The position numbers were made by a program, and so were the translations under genes. The notes under the pieces were generated by a model. The model saw nothing but the letters and a program-made list of their open reading frames with translations, was not told the origin of the DNA and did no database searches. Positions 18,359 through 27,545 of a stretch of 64,000 bases of DNA are shown here, one piece after another; position 1 is the stretch's first letter; every line of letters starts with the position of its first letter. Source of the stretch: Chloracidobacterium thermophilum B. GTDB lineage: Bacteria > Acidobacteriota > Blastocatellia > Chloracidobacteriales > Chloracidobacteriaceae. Location of the stretch: positions 1,223,501 through 1,287,500 of the forward strand of contig NC_016024.1 of the NCBI RefSeq assembly GCF_000226295.1, written 5' to 3'.

Positions 18359-18757
18359 TTACCAGTCGGCTCCGTGACCCATGGTGGGGGTGGGACGGGA
18401 TTCGTCCACGACCAGAATGGTCTCATTCTGTCGGACGAGTCCCATTTCCCGTGCTGAACGCTCGATAGCACGTGGGTCCGTGTCGAGTTGGCGCAGTTCC
18501 TGCTGAAGGCGCTGGTTTTCAGCGGTCTGCCGGGCAATCTGGGCCTGCAGGCGGTTGTGAGCGGATGTGGCGTTCTGGAGTTCACTGTGCGTACGGAGCG
18601 TGACCGTGATGCACACCCCGGTCAGTCCGATGACGACCATGGCGACGAGGGCATAGAGGGGAATCCCCAGCGTCAGGACACGCGGTTTGGGAAGGGCCAG
18701 AACCTGCTCATGGCGCAGTTGGTACTCATTGATGAATGAAACTCTTGCCTGACTCAA
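18359..18757 (-). CDS. FtsB/DivIC-like septum formation protein
   Basis: A 132-residue bitopic protein: short cytoplasmic N-terminus, one membrane helix (LYALVAMVVIGLTGVCITVTL) and a coiled coil (SAHNRLQAQIARQTAENQRLQQELRQL split by heptads) ending in the typical ERSAREMGLVRQNETILVV. FtsB-like proteins bridge FtsL and FtsQ in the divisome. I chose TTG 18757 because GGAGG lies six bases upstream and no ATG fits. This start overlaps the end of the phosphohexomutase gene by 32 bp, so translation of the two is probably linked. Pairing a cell-division gene with a sugar mutase suggests a shared envelope-synthesis operon. Confidence 0.8.
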   Translation of the reverse strand: MSQARVSFINEYQLRHEQVLALPKPRVLTLGIPLYALVAMVVIGLTGVCITVTLRTHSELQNATSAHNRLQAQIARQTAENQRLQQELRQLDTDPRAIERSAREMGLVRQNETILVVDESRPTPTMGHGADW

Positions 18758-20126
18758 GCAACACCTCCACTTCAGCTTCCGTTCGCGCCTCGGCATAGCA
18801 CCGGGCCAGCGGCTCTGTCCCTGACAGGCGAATCAACACCCAGGCTTCATCTTCCAGAAAAAACTTCACTCCATCGGTGCGATCCAGGCGCAGCACCCGC
18901 TTGCCGCCAAAGGACTCCGGTGGCGTGGCTTCCAGGGTCTGGCGGAGTTGCTGCTGTTTTTCCGGGGTGAGGCGCACGCCGATGCGCCGATTGACAAGCG
19001 TTCCGACGCTCCGGGACAGCTCGGCCAGCAGGTCCCGGAGGGACTGCCCCCGCTGCGCCACCATTTCCGCCACGAGCAGACACGCCAGAATACCGTCTTT
19101 TTCCGGGATGTGACCGTGGATGGACAGCCCGGCGCTTTCCTCTCCGGCGAGAAATATCTTTTCCTCCAGAATCAGCTCGCCGAGAAACTTGAAACCGACC
19201 GGGGTTTCGTACACCGGAATGCCGTGCTGGTTCGCCACCCGGTCAAGCCAGTGCGAGGTGGCCACGCTGCGCCCGACGCCTTGCTTCCAGCCACGTGACC
19301 GGTACAAATAGTCGGTGAGCAGTGCCAGAATGGCATTCGCCGGGATAAAACTGCCGTCCCGGTCTATGATCCCGAAGCGGTCGGCATCGCCATCCGTGGC
19401 AAGTCCCAAATCAAGGCCGTCGCGCCGGACGACTTCCCGCAGTTCGGCCAGATTGGCTTCCGAAGGTTCCGGGCTGCGTCCCCCAAAGTACGGGTCGCGC
19501 CAGTCGTGGAGGGTCGTCACCTCCCAGCCGTAAGACCTCAGAAACACGTCAAGGTAGCCGCGTCCGGTGCCCCAGAGGGCATCGTAGGCCACACGCAGCG
19601 GCCGGTGGTGCAGGGCATCGCCGTTGACCTTCCCGGCCAGCACGGCCAGGTACATCTCGCGCAGGTCCACGGTCTCGATGCGTCCGGGTGTCGTTATGGG
19701 TACAGCCAGCGTGCTGTCATCCATCCGGCGCTGGATGAACGTCTCGATACGTCTGGTGACTTCCGGCAGCGCTGGCGCACCGTTGGCGGTCGAAAACTTC
19801 ATGCCGCCATACTCCGGTGGATTGTGACTGGCCGTGAAGTTGATACCGCCGCGCGCGCCTGTGGCGCGAATGGCCACCGACAGCGTGGGCGTTGGGGTAT
19901 CCCGGTCTGTCACCTGCACGTCGAATCCGCGACGGGAGAGTTCTTCGGCACAGGCCGCGGCAAATTTTTCAGCCATGAAGCGTGGGTCGTAGCCGACCAG
20001 AACCAATCCGCCGGCACCACTGCTCTGGAGTTCGTCGGCAATGGCCTGGGTGACAAGCCGGACATTGGCAAAAGTAAAGTCGTCGGCCAGAATGGCGCGC
20101 CAACCGGATGTGCCGAATGCAATCAT
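18726..20126 (-). CDS. Phosphoglucomutase/phosphomannomutase family protein
   Basis: An alpha-D-phosphohexomutase of 466 residues, interconverting hexose-1- and hexose-6-phosphates. All four signature loops are visible: phosphoserine loop FTASHNPPEYGG near residue 95, metal loop TDGDADRFG near 240, sugar-binding loop GEESAG near 330, and phosphate-binding loop RLSGTEP near 440. The start ATG 20126 (MIAFGTSGWRA) matches family N-termini; upstream in-frame sequence is not conserved. Glucose versus mannose preference cannot be told from sequence alone. It overlaps the downstream ftsB-like gene. Confidence 0.93.
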   Translation of the reverse strand: MIAFGTSGWRAILADDFTFANVRLVTQAIADELQSSGAGGLVLVGYDPRFMAEKFAAACAEELSRRGFDVQVTDRDTPTPTLSVAIRATGARGGINFTASHNPPEYGGMKFSTANGAPALPEVTRRIETFIQRRMDDSTLAVPITTPGRIETVDLREMYLAVLAGKVNGDALHHRPLRVAYDALWGTGRGYLDVFLRSYGWEVTTLHDWRDPYFGGRSPEPSEANLAELREVVRRDGLDLGLATDGDADRFGIIDRDGSFIPANAILALLTDYLYRSRGWKQGVGRSVATSHWLDRVANQHGIPVYETPVGFKFLGELILEEKIFLAGEESAGLSIHGHIPEKDGILACLLVAEMVAQRGQSLRDLLAELSRSVGTLVNRRIGVRLTPEKQQQLRQTLEATPPESFGGKRVLRLDRTDGVKFFLEDEAWVLIRLSGTEPLARCYAEARTEAEVEVLLESGKSFIHQ

Positions 20127-20470
20127 GGACAATCTGCCGTCCCCCGAAGCGATCTTCGAGCCTTTTTGGAAAAGATGAAACAAACCGCTTGTTACCGTGG
20201 GAATGTTGTGCCGGAAAGATACACGCACGCTACCATGCGTGGTGAAGCGCCGACAATGACTTTTCTGTTGATTGAGACCGTTGGTTGTGCCCGGGACAGT
20301 TTTTTACAGCTTGCCCGCGTGCCCTTCGGGTGTCATCCCGACTTGCGAACAACAAAAGCACGGTGAATACTCACATTCCAGCCCCAACGACATTGGCATC
20401 AAAGCTACGTCCCACGAAAGCCGCTTTTGCTGTTGCTGGTTAGTCCCCACGCACCCGTCGAGGTGTTCCG
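20127..20470. other. Intergenic region upstream of the HD-GYP gene; no gene seen
   Basis: These 344 bp separate the divergent phosphohexomutase and HD-GYP genes and should hold promoters for both. Frames in either strand are short and lack coding character. I found no tRNA, no strong terminator and no convincing -35/-10 pair. Confidence 0.5.
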
Positions 20471-22306
20471 ATGCAGCTCAAGAAGCCTACGAAAATCCTG
20501 TACACGTTTCTGGCGGTCATCCTGCCCCTGTCCATTCTTCCCCTGATGGCCATAAGCTGGAAGTTGATCGGTATTGGGCGTGAGTCCATGCGGTTGAATG
20601 AGCGCGCCGAACAGCTCCGCTCGGTGGTGCTGGTGGCCAATGAACTGCAAACCTACATTGGCGGGTATCGCCATCAGATTGCCGGCATCGCACGCACCCT
20701 CGAAGCGGTTGGCGGTGCTGATGTGCTGCTCCAGCAGGCCGAAAGCGTACGCAATCGGCAACTGGCCCAGTTTCTTGAAGATGATGCCAATCTCATCCTG
20801 TTGGGCATTGCGCCCCGCAGCCGTGAAGCCGACACCCGGCTGGTAGCGCAGTGGGACTCCAAAAAAATTCTGGGTGAGGAGGTCCGGGACACGGTCGGTG
20901 AGGCGCTCAAGGCCGTGAGCCGCCGGCTCGACCGCACCTACGTCAGCACGCCGCGCTACATCCCTTCAAGCAATGAGTTTGCCATCGTGCTGGCGCATCC
21001 TCTGCAGGTGGCTGCGGCCCCCTCCGATCAGTCCTACCAGCCGGCAGTTGTCCTGGCAGTGGTCAGTCTGGAACCCATCTTCAATCTCGTCAACGTCACC
21101 TCTGCCAGCGGGAACCTCAACAACGAAGCATTGCTGCGCAATGGCAGCCGCGTGGTGTTTCTGGTTGACCAGCAGGGACGCATCCTGGCGCATCCCGACC
21201 GGGCGCTGGTCTATACGCCGACGAACGTCAGTGACTGGGGGATTGTCGCCAAGTGGCAGGACACAATCGCCATTGATGTGTCCGCGCCGCTGGCCGAGCC
21301 GTTCGAGATTCGCCTGGGCAATGATCGGCTCCCGATGCTTGGCAGTTGCGCCACGGCGCTGATTGCGCCCGAGCTGCCACTGGGGGTGATTGCTGTCATC
21401 AACGAGGAAGCGGCCTACTCATCCGTGACGACCATGATCTGGCAGGCTTCGGTGTTGACGTTCGTGACCGCCCTCGTGGCGGCTGGGGTGGGCATCCTGC
21501 TGGCCTACTGGGTGACATCGCCGATTGCCGCCGTAGCCCACGGAGCACGGGCCATTGCCGGGGGCGACTTCGCGCGGCGGATCGCCGTCCGCAGCCGCTC
21601 CGAAATCGGACAACTCGCCGAAGATTTCAACGCCATGGCTGAGCAAATCCAGCGGTACATCAACGACCTGCGGTTTGCGGTCAACGAAAACCGGGAGTTG
21701 TTCCTGGGAACGGTCAAGGCGCTGGCCGAAGCCATTGACGGCAAAGACCCCTACACCCGTGGACATTCCGAGCGGGTGAAAATGTACTCCGTGCTCATGG
21801 CCGAACATATGGGGCTGAGCCAGGAGGAAATCGAGGATATTCAGGTGGCGGCACTGCTGCACGATGTCGGGAAGATCGGTATCGAGGACCGGATTCTGAA
21901 GAAACCGGCGGCGCTGACCGAGGAAGAGTACACCATCATGAAGACACACCCGGAAAAGGGCGCAAAGATCATGGCGGAAATCCCGCAGATGAAAAAGTAC
22001 GTGCCGGGAATGTACTACCACCATGAATGCATGGATGGGCGGGGCTATCCCCTCGGCCTGAAGGGCGACCAGATACCGCTGATGGCGCGCATCATCAGCG
22101 TGGCTGATACCTTCGACGCGATGACGACCAATCGCCCGTACCAGCGGGCCATGACGCCGGAAGTGGCCGTTCAGAAGATTTGGTCCTTTGCCGGAACACG
22201 CTATGACCCGAGTGTGGTGGCGGCCCTGGAAAGTGCGCTCAAGGCCGGCAAGCTGGACGAGGTCATTCATGGCTACCAGGTGGCTCTGGCAGCCGGAAAA
22301 GCCTGA
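20471..22306 (+). CDS. Membrane HD-GYP cyclic-di-GMP phosphodiesterase with CACHE-like sensor and HAMP
   Basis: A 611-residue receptor-type enzyme. N-terminal membrane helix (FLAVILPLSILPLMAISW), a periplasmic sensor of about 270 residues with a dCACHE-like core (SRVVFLVDQQGRILAHPD), a second helix (VLTFVTALVAAGVGILLAYW), a HAMP domain (ARAIAGGDFARRIAV) and a C-terminal HD-GYP domain. Catalytic motifs are intact: HSERV, LLHDVGKIGI, THPEKGAKIM, YHHECMDGRGYP and ISVADTFDAMT. It should hydrolyse cyclic di-GMP under control of an extracytoplasmic signal. The other cyclic-di-GMP protein of the window is the FHA-GGDEF protein at 42466-43530, with the type IV pilus cluster between them. Confidence 0.93.
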   Translation: MQLKKPTKILYTFLAVILPLSILPLMAISWKLIGIGRESMRLNERAEQLRSVVLVANELQTYIGGYRHQIAGIARTLEAVGGADVLLQQAESVRNRQLAQFLEDDANLILLGIAPRSREADTRLVAQWDSKKILGEEVRDTVGEALKAVSRRLDRTYVSTPRYIPSSNEFAIVLAHPLQVAAAPSDQSYQPAVVLAVVSLEPIFNLVNVTSASGNLNNEALLRNGSRVVFLVDQQGRILAHPDRALVYTPTNVSDWGIVAKWQDTIAIDVSAPLAEPFEIRLGNDRLPMLGSCATALIAPELPLGVIAVINEEAAYSSVTTMIWQASVLTFVTALVAAGVGILLAYWVTSPIAAVAHGARAIAGGDFARRIAVRSRSEIGQLAEDFNAMAEQIQRYINDLRFAVNENRELFLGTVKALAEAIDGKDPYTRGHSERVKMYSVLMAEHMGLSQEEIEDIQVAALLHDVGKIGIEDRILKKPAALTEEEYTIMKTHPEKGAKIMAEIPQMKKYVPGMYYHHECMDGRGYPLGLKGDQIPLMARIISVADTFDAMTTNRPYQRAMTPEVAVQKIWSFAGTRYDPSVVAALESALKAGKLDEVIHGYQVALAAGKA

Positions 22307-22366
22307 TATACTCTGGGCTACGTTGTTGGGCGTGCTTCAGCACGGCTTCTCAGTGGTGTGTTGCCT

Positions 22367-24019
22367 ATGTTTTTCCACCGTCATTTCGCCCGCCTGGCCC
22401 TGCTGTTGATGGTCGTTTCCGCCGTCTCCGGGGGGATATTGATGCGCTGGACAGCCTTCGGCTGGGGAAGCCAGCTTGGCCCGCCGGAACATCAGCAGCG
22501 CGCTGAACTTGAGCGTTCTGTCCGGGAAGCCCAGGAAGTCATCCTGACGCACTACGTTGCCGCAACGCCGCCGGATCAGCTCACGAAGTCCGCCATCCAG
22601 GGCATGCTCCGGGTTCTGGACCCACACTCGAACTTCTTTGACAGCAAAGAGTTCCAGGAGATGCGCACCGAGCAGCACAGCCGCTTCTACGGCATCGGGG
22701 TCTCGATTGCGCGCCGCCACGACCGCGTGTACATCCTGGCGACCATCGAAAACACTCCGGCAGCCCGCGCTGGGCTACGGGCTGGCGACGCCATCATCAA
22801 AGTGGATGATGAACCAGCAACCGACTGGACAACCCGGCAGGTACTTGAAAAAGTCCGGGGCGAGCGGGGTGAGCCGGTCTCGATTACCGTTGAACGGCTG
22901 GGTGTTCCCAAACCGCTCACGTTTTCCATCGTTCGTGATGCTGTGCCGCTGCCCTCGATTCGGACAGCCTTCATGGTGCGTCCCGGCATTGGCTACATTG
23001 CGCTGTCCGGCGGGTTCAACACCACGACGGAAGATGAGCTGCGGCGGGCCATGAACGAACTCACGGCGCAGGGCATGCAGTCCCTGCTGCTCGATCTGCG
23101 GGGCAATCCGGGCGGTCTGCTTCCGCAGGCTGTCAGTGTGGCGGATGTCTTTCTGCGCCGTGACCAGAAGATTGTGTCCGTCCGGGGCCGCCAGGGGTAC
23201 AGCGGCGAGGAAGCGCGGGAGTACCGGGCGAAGAACACGGCTCCGTTTGAAAAGCCGGTCGTTGTGCTCATTGATCGCAGTTCGGCTTCGGCCTCTGAGA
23301 TTGTCGCCGGCGCGTTGCAGGATCACGACCGCGCATTGATCGTCGGCGAGCCGAGTTTTGGCAAGGGGCTGGTTCAGCGCGTGTTCGAGCTGCCCTTCGG
23401 AGCAGGGCTGACGCTGACCACGGCCAAGTACTACACGCCCAGCGGACGCTGTATCCAGCGGTCCTACACCAGCGGCCTGCTCTATGCCTACTACGCGCAC
23501 CAGTCCCCGGAAGAGACGCCAACGGGCGAGGCCGTAGCCACGGATGCCGGGCGGACGGTCTATGGCGGCGGCGGCATCACCCCGGACATCATCGTCAAGC
23601 CACAAACCTTCTCCGCTGTGCAGTCCAGACTTTCCGACGCCACCTTTGCCTTTGCCCGACATTTGGCCGCAGGCCTCGTGCCGGGACTGGTAAACTACCG
23701 CATCGAGCGGACGGACTACCGGCATCAGTTGCGGGACAGTGACTTTCCCATCACCGACAAGGTGGTGGCGGCCTTTCGGGAATTTCTGAAAAGCGAGGCC
23801 CAGTTTGCTACGCTGGAAAGTGCCGTCACGCCCAATCTGGATTTCGTCAGAAACCAGCTTCGCCAACATCTGGTTACAGCGGCCTACGGCACAGAAGCCG
23901 GTTTTCGCGTCCAGCTTATGACCGACCCGCAGTTTCTGCGGGCAATTGAGGCGGTGCCCCAGGCTGTTGAGCTGGCCCAGCGGGCCTGGCTCCTCACTGA
24001 GACCGGACAACGCCGCTAG
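22367..24019 (+). CDS. S41-family C-terminal processing peptidase (CtpA-like)
   Basis: About 550 residues. N-terminal membrane or signal segment (RLALLLMVVSAVSGG), an S41 N-terminal helix bundle, a PDZ domain (FYGIGVSIARRHDRVYILA and GLRAGDAIIKVDDEPA), then the serine protease core. The Ser/Lys dyad is clear: DRSSASASEIVAGAL with the nucleophile serine and GEPSFGKGLVQ with the lysine about 25 residues later. A C-terminal extension of about 130 residues after the YYTPSGRCIQ segment is longer than in classic CtpA. ATG 22367 was preferred over GTG 22358. Substrates are unknown; photosystem II D1 is not expected in a non-cyanobacterium. Confidence 0.92.
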   Translation: MFFHRHFARLALLLMVVSAVSGGILMRWTAFGWGSQLGPPEHQQRAELERSVREAQEVILTHYVAATPPDQLTKSAIQGMLRVLDPHSNFFDSKEFQEMRTEQHSRFYGIGVSIARRHDRVYILATIENTPAARAGLRAGDAIIKVDDEPATDWTTRQVLEKVRGERGEPVSITVERLGVPKPLTFSIVRDAVPLPSIRTAFMVRPGIGYIALSGGFNTTTEDELRRAMNELTAQGMQSLLLDLRGNPGGLLPQAVSVADVFLRRDQKIVSVRGRQGYSGEEAREYRAKNTAPFEKPVVVLIDRSSASASEIVAGALQDHDRALIVGEPSFGKGLVQRVFELPFGAGLTLTTAKYYTPSGRCIQRSYTSGLLYAYYAHQSPEETPTGEAVATDAGRTVYGGGGITPDIIVKPQTFSAVQSRLSDATFAFARHLAAGLVPGLVNYRIERTDYRHQLRDSDFPITDKVVAAFREFLKSEAQFATLESAVTPNLDFVRNQLRQHLVTAAYGTEAGFRVQLMTDPQFLRAIEAVPQAVELAQRAWLLTETGQRR

Positions 24020-24116
24020 CACCGGTTTCCAACCGGACCTGAAAAAAACCGGAAAGCGACGCCAGCGGCCTCTGTGCGACAGGCACCACGTTTTGAAAGG
24101 AGTTATACCCGAACTC

Positions 24117-25286
24117 ATGCCAAAAGAGGATTTTTTGAACATTGACAGTTTGCTCTCTTCCGAAGAGCTGCAAATCCGGGACGTGGCCCGGCAGTTCGTC
24201 CGCGAGCGGGTTCTGCCCATCATCGAGGACTGCTATGAACGGGGCGTCTATCCACAGGAACTCATCAAGCCGATGGGAGAACTGGGCTTTTACGGCTGCA
24301 CGCTGCCGGAAGAATACGGCTGCGCGGGCCTCAACAACATTGCCTACGGCCTCATCACGCAGGAACTGGAGCGGGGGGACTCCGGTATCCGCAGCTTTGC
24401 TTCCGTACAAAGCTCACTGGTGATGTATCCGATTTACACCTACGGCACAGAGGAGCAGAAGCGGAAATGGCTGCCGGCGCTGGCCAAGGGCGAGAAAATC
24501 GGCTGCTTCGGTTTGACGGAGCCGGACTACGGTTCCAACCCAAGTGACATGGTGACGCGCGCGGAGCGCACCAAATACGGCTGGAAGCTCAACGGGGCCA
24601 AGATGTGGATTACCAACGGCTCCATTGCCGATGTTGCGGTCGTGTGGGCCAAAACCGGCGCGGATGCCCGCAGCATCCGGGGCTTTCTGGTCGAGAAGGG
24701 AACGCCGGGGTTCAGTGCGCCGGAAATCAAGAAAAAACACTCCCTGCGGGCCTCCATCACTTCCGAGCTGATTTTCCAGGATTGCGAAATCCCGGAGGAA
24801 AACCTGCTGCCCAACGTGGAAGGGCTGCGGGGGCCGCTGTCCTGTCTCAATCAGGCGCGCTATGGCATCGCCTGGGGCGCGGTGGGGTCGGCGCTGGCCA
24901 CCTACACGACGGCGCTGGATTATTCGCTGTCGCGCATCCAGTTTGGCCGTCCGATTGCGGCTTTCCAGCTTACGCAGCGGAAGCTGGCCGACATGATCAC
25001 CGAAATTTCCAAGGCCCAGCTTCTGGCCTATCACGTCGGCAAACTCAAGGATGCCGGCAAGGTGACGCCGGCGCAGATTTCCATGGCCAAGCGCAACAAC
25101 GTCGCCATGGCGCTCAATGTGGCGCGTGAAGCCCGCACCATCCTGGGGGCCAATGGCATCAGCGCCGAATATCCGGTCATGCGCCACATGAACAACCTGG
25201 AATCCGTCCTGACCTACGAGGGAACGCACGACATCCACACGCTGATCATCGGTGCGGAAGTGACCGGCATTCAGGCTTTCAAGTAA
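24117..25286 (+). CDS. Acyl-CoA dehydrogenase, glutaryl-CoA dehydrogenase-like
   Basis: A 389-residue flavoenzyme of normal length. Motifs: SFASVQSSLVMYPIYTYG, the FAD/substrate segment GCFGLTEPDYGSNPSDM, WITNGSIADVAVVWAK, the GILGAN-like ILGANGISAEYPVMRH, and TYEGTHDIHTL carrying the catalytic glutamate. The VQSSLVMYPI block with GLTEPDYGSNP matches glutaryl-CoA dehydrogenases better than short-chain enzymes, suggesting a role in lysine or aromatic degradation to crotonyl-CoA. Start ATG 24117 follows an AGGAG 14 nt away, somewhat distant. No electron-transfer flavoprotein or CoA-transferase genes are adjacent, so pathway context is missing. Confidence 0.88.
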   Translation: MPKEDFLNIDSLLSSEELQIRDVARQFVRERVLPIIEDCYERGVYPQELIKPMGELGFYGCTLPEEYGCAGLNNIAYGLITQELERGDSGIRSFASVQSSLVMYPIYTYGTEEQKRKWLPALAKGEKIGCFGLTEPDYGSNPSDMVTRAERTKYGWKLNGAKMWITNGSIADVAVVWAKTGADARSIRGFLVEKGTPGFSAPEIKKKHSLRASITSELIFQDCEIPEENLLPNVEGLRGPLSCLNQARYGIAWGAVGSALATYTTALDYSLSRIQFGRPIAAFQLTQRKLADMITEISKAQLLAYHVGKLKDAGKVTPAQISMAKRNNVAMALNVAREARTILGANGISAEYPVMRHMNNLESVLTYEGTHDIHTLIIGAEVTGIQAFK

Positions 25287-25368
25287 AGGTTCCTGACCTG
25301 TTTTTCCCGTGGAGACACGCCCCGCTGGCGGCGCGTCTCCACGTCGTGGCCCAACGTTTTTCTGTCCC

Positions 25369-27384
25369 ATGCCGTTTGAACTCGTTGCGCCCTACGCCCC
25401 CTGTGGCGACCAGCCAGCGGCCATTGAAACGCTGACGAACAACTTTCGCGCTGGCGCCAAATACCAGACGCTGCTGGGCATCACAGGGTCCGGCAAGACC
25501 TTCACCGTGGCCAACGTCATTGCCCGACTCCAGCGCCCGGCGCTCGTCATGGCGCACAACAAGACGCTGGCGGCGCAGCTCTACCAGGAATTCAAGAGCT
25601 TTTTTCCCCACAATGCCGTCGAGTATTTCGTCAGCTACTACGACTACTACCAGCCGGAAGCCTATGTGCCTTCCACCGACACCTACATCGAGAAGGAAGC
25701 GACCATCAACGACGAAATTGACCGCCTGCGGCTGGCGGCCACCCGGGCGGCGTTCGAGCGCCGGGACTTCATCATCGTCACTTCGGTCTCCTGCATTTAT
25801 GGGATTGGCGACCCGGATGCCTACTTCGGGATGATCTGCTTCGTCGAGCCGGGGCAGCCGCTGCGGCGCAACAAGCTTATCGAGCGCCTGGTCGAGTTGC
25901 AGTATGACCGGGATGACGAAGATTTCGCGCGCGGCACGTTTCGCGTCCGGGGCGACACGGTGGAAGTCCATCCCAGTTATGCCGAACAGGCGCTCCGTAT
26001 CACTTTCTGGGGGGATGAGGTGGATACGCTGGAGCTGTTTGACCCGCTGCTCGGCGAAACCCTGGAGCGGATTGAGCACAAGTATCCCATCTATCCCAAG
26101 TCGCACTACGTGACGCCCAAGGCGATTGTGCAGCGCGCTGTCGAGACCATCCGGCAGGAACTCGATGAGTGGGAAGCTGTCCTGCTGGCCCAGGGGAAGA
26201 CCCTGGAAGCCCAGCGGTTGCGCCAACGGACGATGTACGACCTGGAAATGATGAAGACGCTCGGCTTTTGTCGCGGCATCGAGAACTACTCCCGGCATCT
26301 GACCGGGCGGCCGCCGGGAGCGCCACCGCCAACGCTGTTTGATTACCTGCCGGAAGATACGCTGATCGTCGTGGACGAAAGCCACCAGACCATCCCGCAG
26401 GTACGCGGGATGTACGCTGGCGACCGCTCACGGAAACAAACCCTCGTGGATTTTGGCTTCCGGCTTCCCAGTGCTTTGGACAACCGTCCGCTGAATTTTG
26501 CCGAGTGGGAGCAGCAGGTCGGACAGGTGCTGTTTGTTTCGGCAACGCCTGGCCCCTACGAACTCGCCTGCACGGGCGGGGAAGTCGTCGAGCAGATCAT
26601 CCGTCCGACCGGGTTGCTTGATCCCATGATCCTGGTGCGTCCGGTGCGGGGGCAGATTGACGATCTGCTGGGTGAAATCCGCCAGCGAACGGCGCGTGGT
26701 GAGCGGTCACTGGTGATGACGCTCACCAAGAAAATGGCCGAAGACCTGACGGACTATTACACCGAAGTGGGCCTCAACGTCCGGTATCTCCATTCAGACA
26801 TCGAGACGCTGGAACGTATCAAAATCATCCGCGATCTGCGCCGGGGGGATTTCGATGTGCTTGTCGGCGTCAATCTGCTCCGCGAGGGGATGGACCTGCC
26901 GGAAGTATCCCTTGTGGCCATTCTCGATGCCGACAAGGAAGGTTTCCTGCGCAGCGAAGCGTCCATCATTCAGATCATTGGACGGGCAGCGCGTCACGTC
27001 CACGGGCAGGCGATTCTCTACGCCGACCGGATAACCGAATCCATGCGCCGGGCTATAGACATCACTGCCCGCCGCCGCCAACTTCAGGAAGCTTACAACC
27101 GGGAGCACGGCATCACGCCACGTACGGTCATCAAGCCGGTCGAAGCCACCCTGGTGACGGCCCACGAGGCGGCATATTTCAAGACGCCGCTTGATCTTTC
27201 TGCCTTTGAGGCGTACACGCCGGAACGCTTGGAGTCCACGATGATACAGCTCGAAGCCGAGATGCGCGCTGCGGCCAGGGCACTTGAGTTCGAGAAAGCC
27301 GCAGCCCTGCGGGACAAGATCAAGTACCTCAAGTCGAGACAACTGTTCGCTGCCGAAAGCCAGCCGGAAAGCTGCCCGGCCTGA
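25369..27384 (+). CDS. uvrB: UvrABC excision nuclease subunit B
   Basis: UvrB is the damage-verifying helicase of nucleotide excision repair. The 671-residue protein has all landmarks: Walker [10 protein letters not shown] near residue 40, the beta-hairpin region [13 protein letters not shown] near 90, DEXX-box [10 protein letters not shown] near 335, helicase motifs [17 protein letters not shown] and IIGRAARH in the C-terminal half, and a terminal UVR motif ([17 protein letters not shown]) that contacts UvrC. Start ATG 25369 gives the typical [19 protein letters not shown]. It converges on the pilus cluster; neither uvrA nor uvrC is nearby. Confidence 0.97.
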   Translation: MPFELVAPYAPCGDQPAAIETLTNNFRAGAKYQTLLGITGSGKTFTVANVIARLQRPALVMAHNKTLAAQLYQEFKSFFPHNAVEYFVSYYDYYQPEAYVPSTDTYIEKEATINDEIDRLRLAATRAAFERRDFIIVTSVSCIYGIGDPDAYFGMICFVEPGQPLRRNKLIERLVELQYDRDDEDFARGTFRVRGDTVEVHPSYAEQALRITFWGDEVDTLELFDPLLGETLERIEHKYPIYPKSHYVTPKAIVQRAVETIRQELDEWEAVLLAQGKTLEAQRLRQRTMYDLEMMKTLGFCRGIENYSRHLTGRPPGAPPPTLFDYLPEDTLIVVDESHQTIPQVRGMYAGDRSRKQTLVDFGFRLPSALDNRPLNFAEWEQQVGQVLFVSATPGPYELACTGGEVVEQIIRPTGLLDPMILVRPVRGQIDDLLGEIRQRTARGERSLVMTLTKKMAEDLTDYYTEVGLNVRYLHSDIETLERIKIIRDLRRGDFDVLVGVNLLREGMDLPEVSLVAILDADKEGFLRSEASIIQIIGRAARHVHGQAILYADRITESMRRAIDITARRRQLQEAYNREHGITPRTVIKPVEATLVTAHEAAYFKTPLDLSAFEAYTPERLESTMIQLEAEMRAAARALEFEKAAALRDKIKYLKSRQLFAAESQPESCPA

Positions 27385-27482
27385 AAGCGCCCCGGCTTGA
27401 AAGCGGCTTGGTTTGTCCAGCCGGCAGGCGACGATCTGCCGGCCAGCCCCGGAAACACCCTTTGCTTCTGCTGTTATCGGAA

Positions 27483-27516
27483 TAAAAAAGCGGAGCCACC
27501 GCGTGGGTGGCTCCGC
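27483..27516 (-). terminator. Intrinsic terminator of the type IV pilus cluster
   Basis: Read on the reverse strand, an 11-bp perfect GC-rich stem (GCGGAGCCACC paired with GGTGGCTCCGC, arms 27506-27516 and 27490-27500, five-base loop) is followed at once by a T run (complement of the A run 27484-27489). It lies 30 bp after the stop of the giant PilX-like gene, where the long reverse-strand cluster should end. Confidence 0.88.
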
Positions 27517-27545
27517 CGGCTGCGGCTGCCTAGTGAGCAGTCCGG

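Noticed and set aside
20127-20470. Possible tRNA or small RNA upstream of the HD-GYP gene
   Set aside because: No cloverleaf or strong terminator hairpin could be drawn; the region is better described as a divergent promoter region.
22367-24019. D1-processing CtpA role for the S41 protease
   Set aside because: Photosystem II is not expected in an organism of this type, and no photosystem II gene is present, so a general periplasmic protease role is safer.
22775-24223. A 482-codon open frame antisense to the S41 protease gene
   Set aside because: High-GC shadow frame; the forward strand has clear S41 and acyl-CoA dehydrogenase motifs and the antisense product has no recognisable domain.
24414-26385. 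Two long reverse-strand frames opposite the acyl-CoA dehydrogenase and uvrB genes
   Set aside because: Both lie opposite strongly conserved coding sequence and show no domain, signal or start signal.
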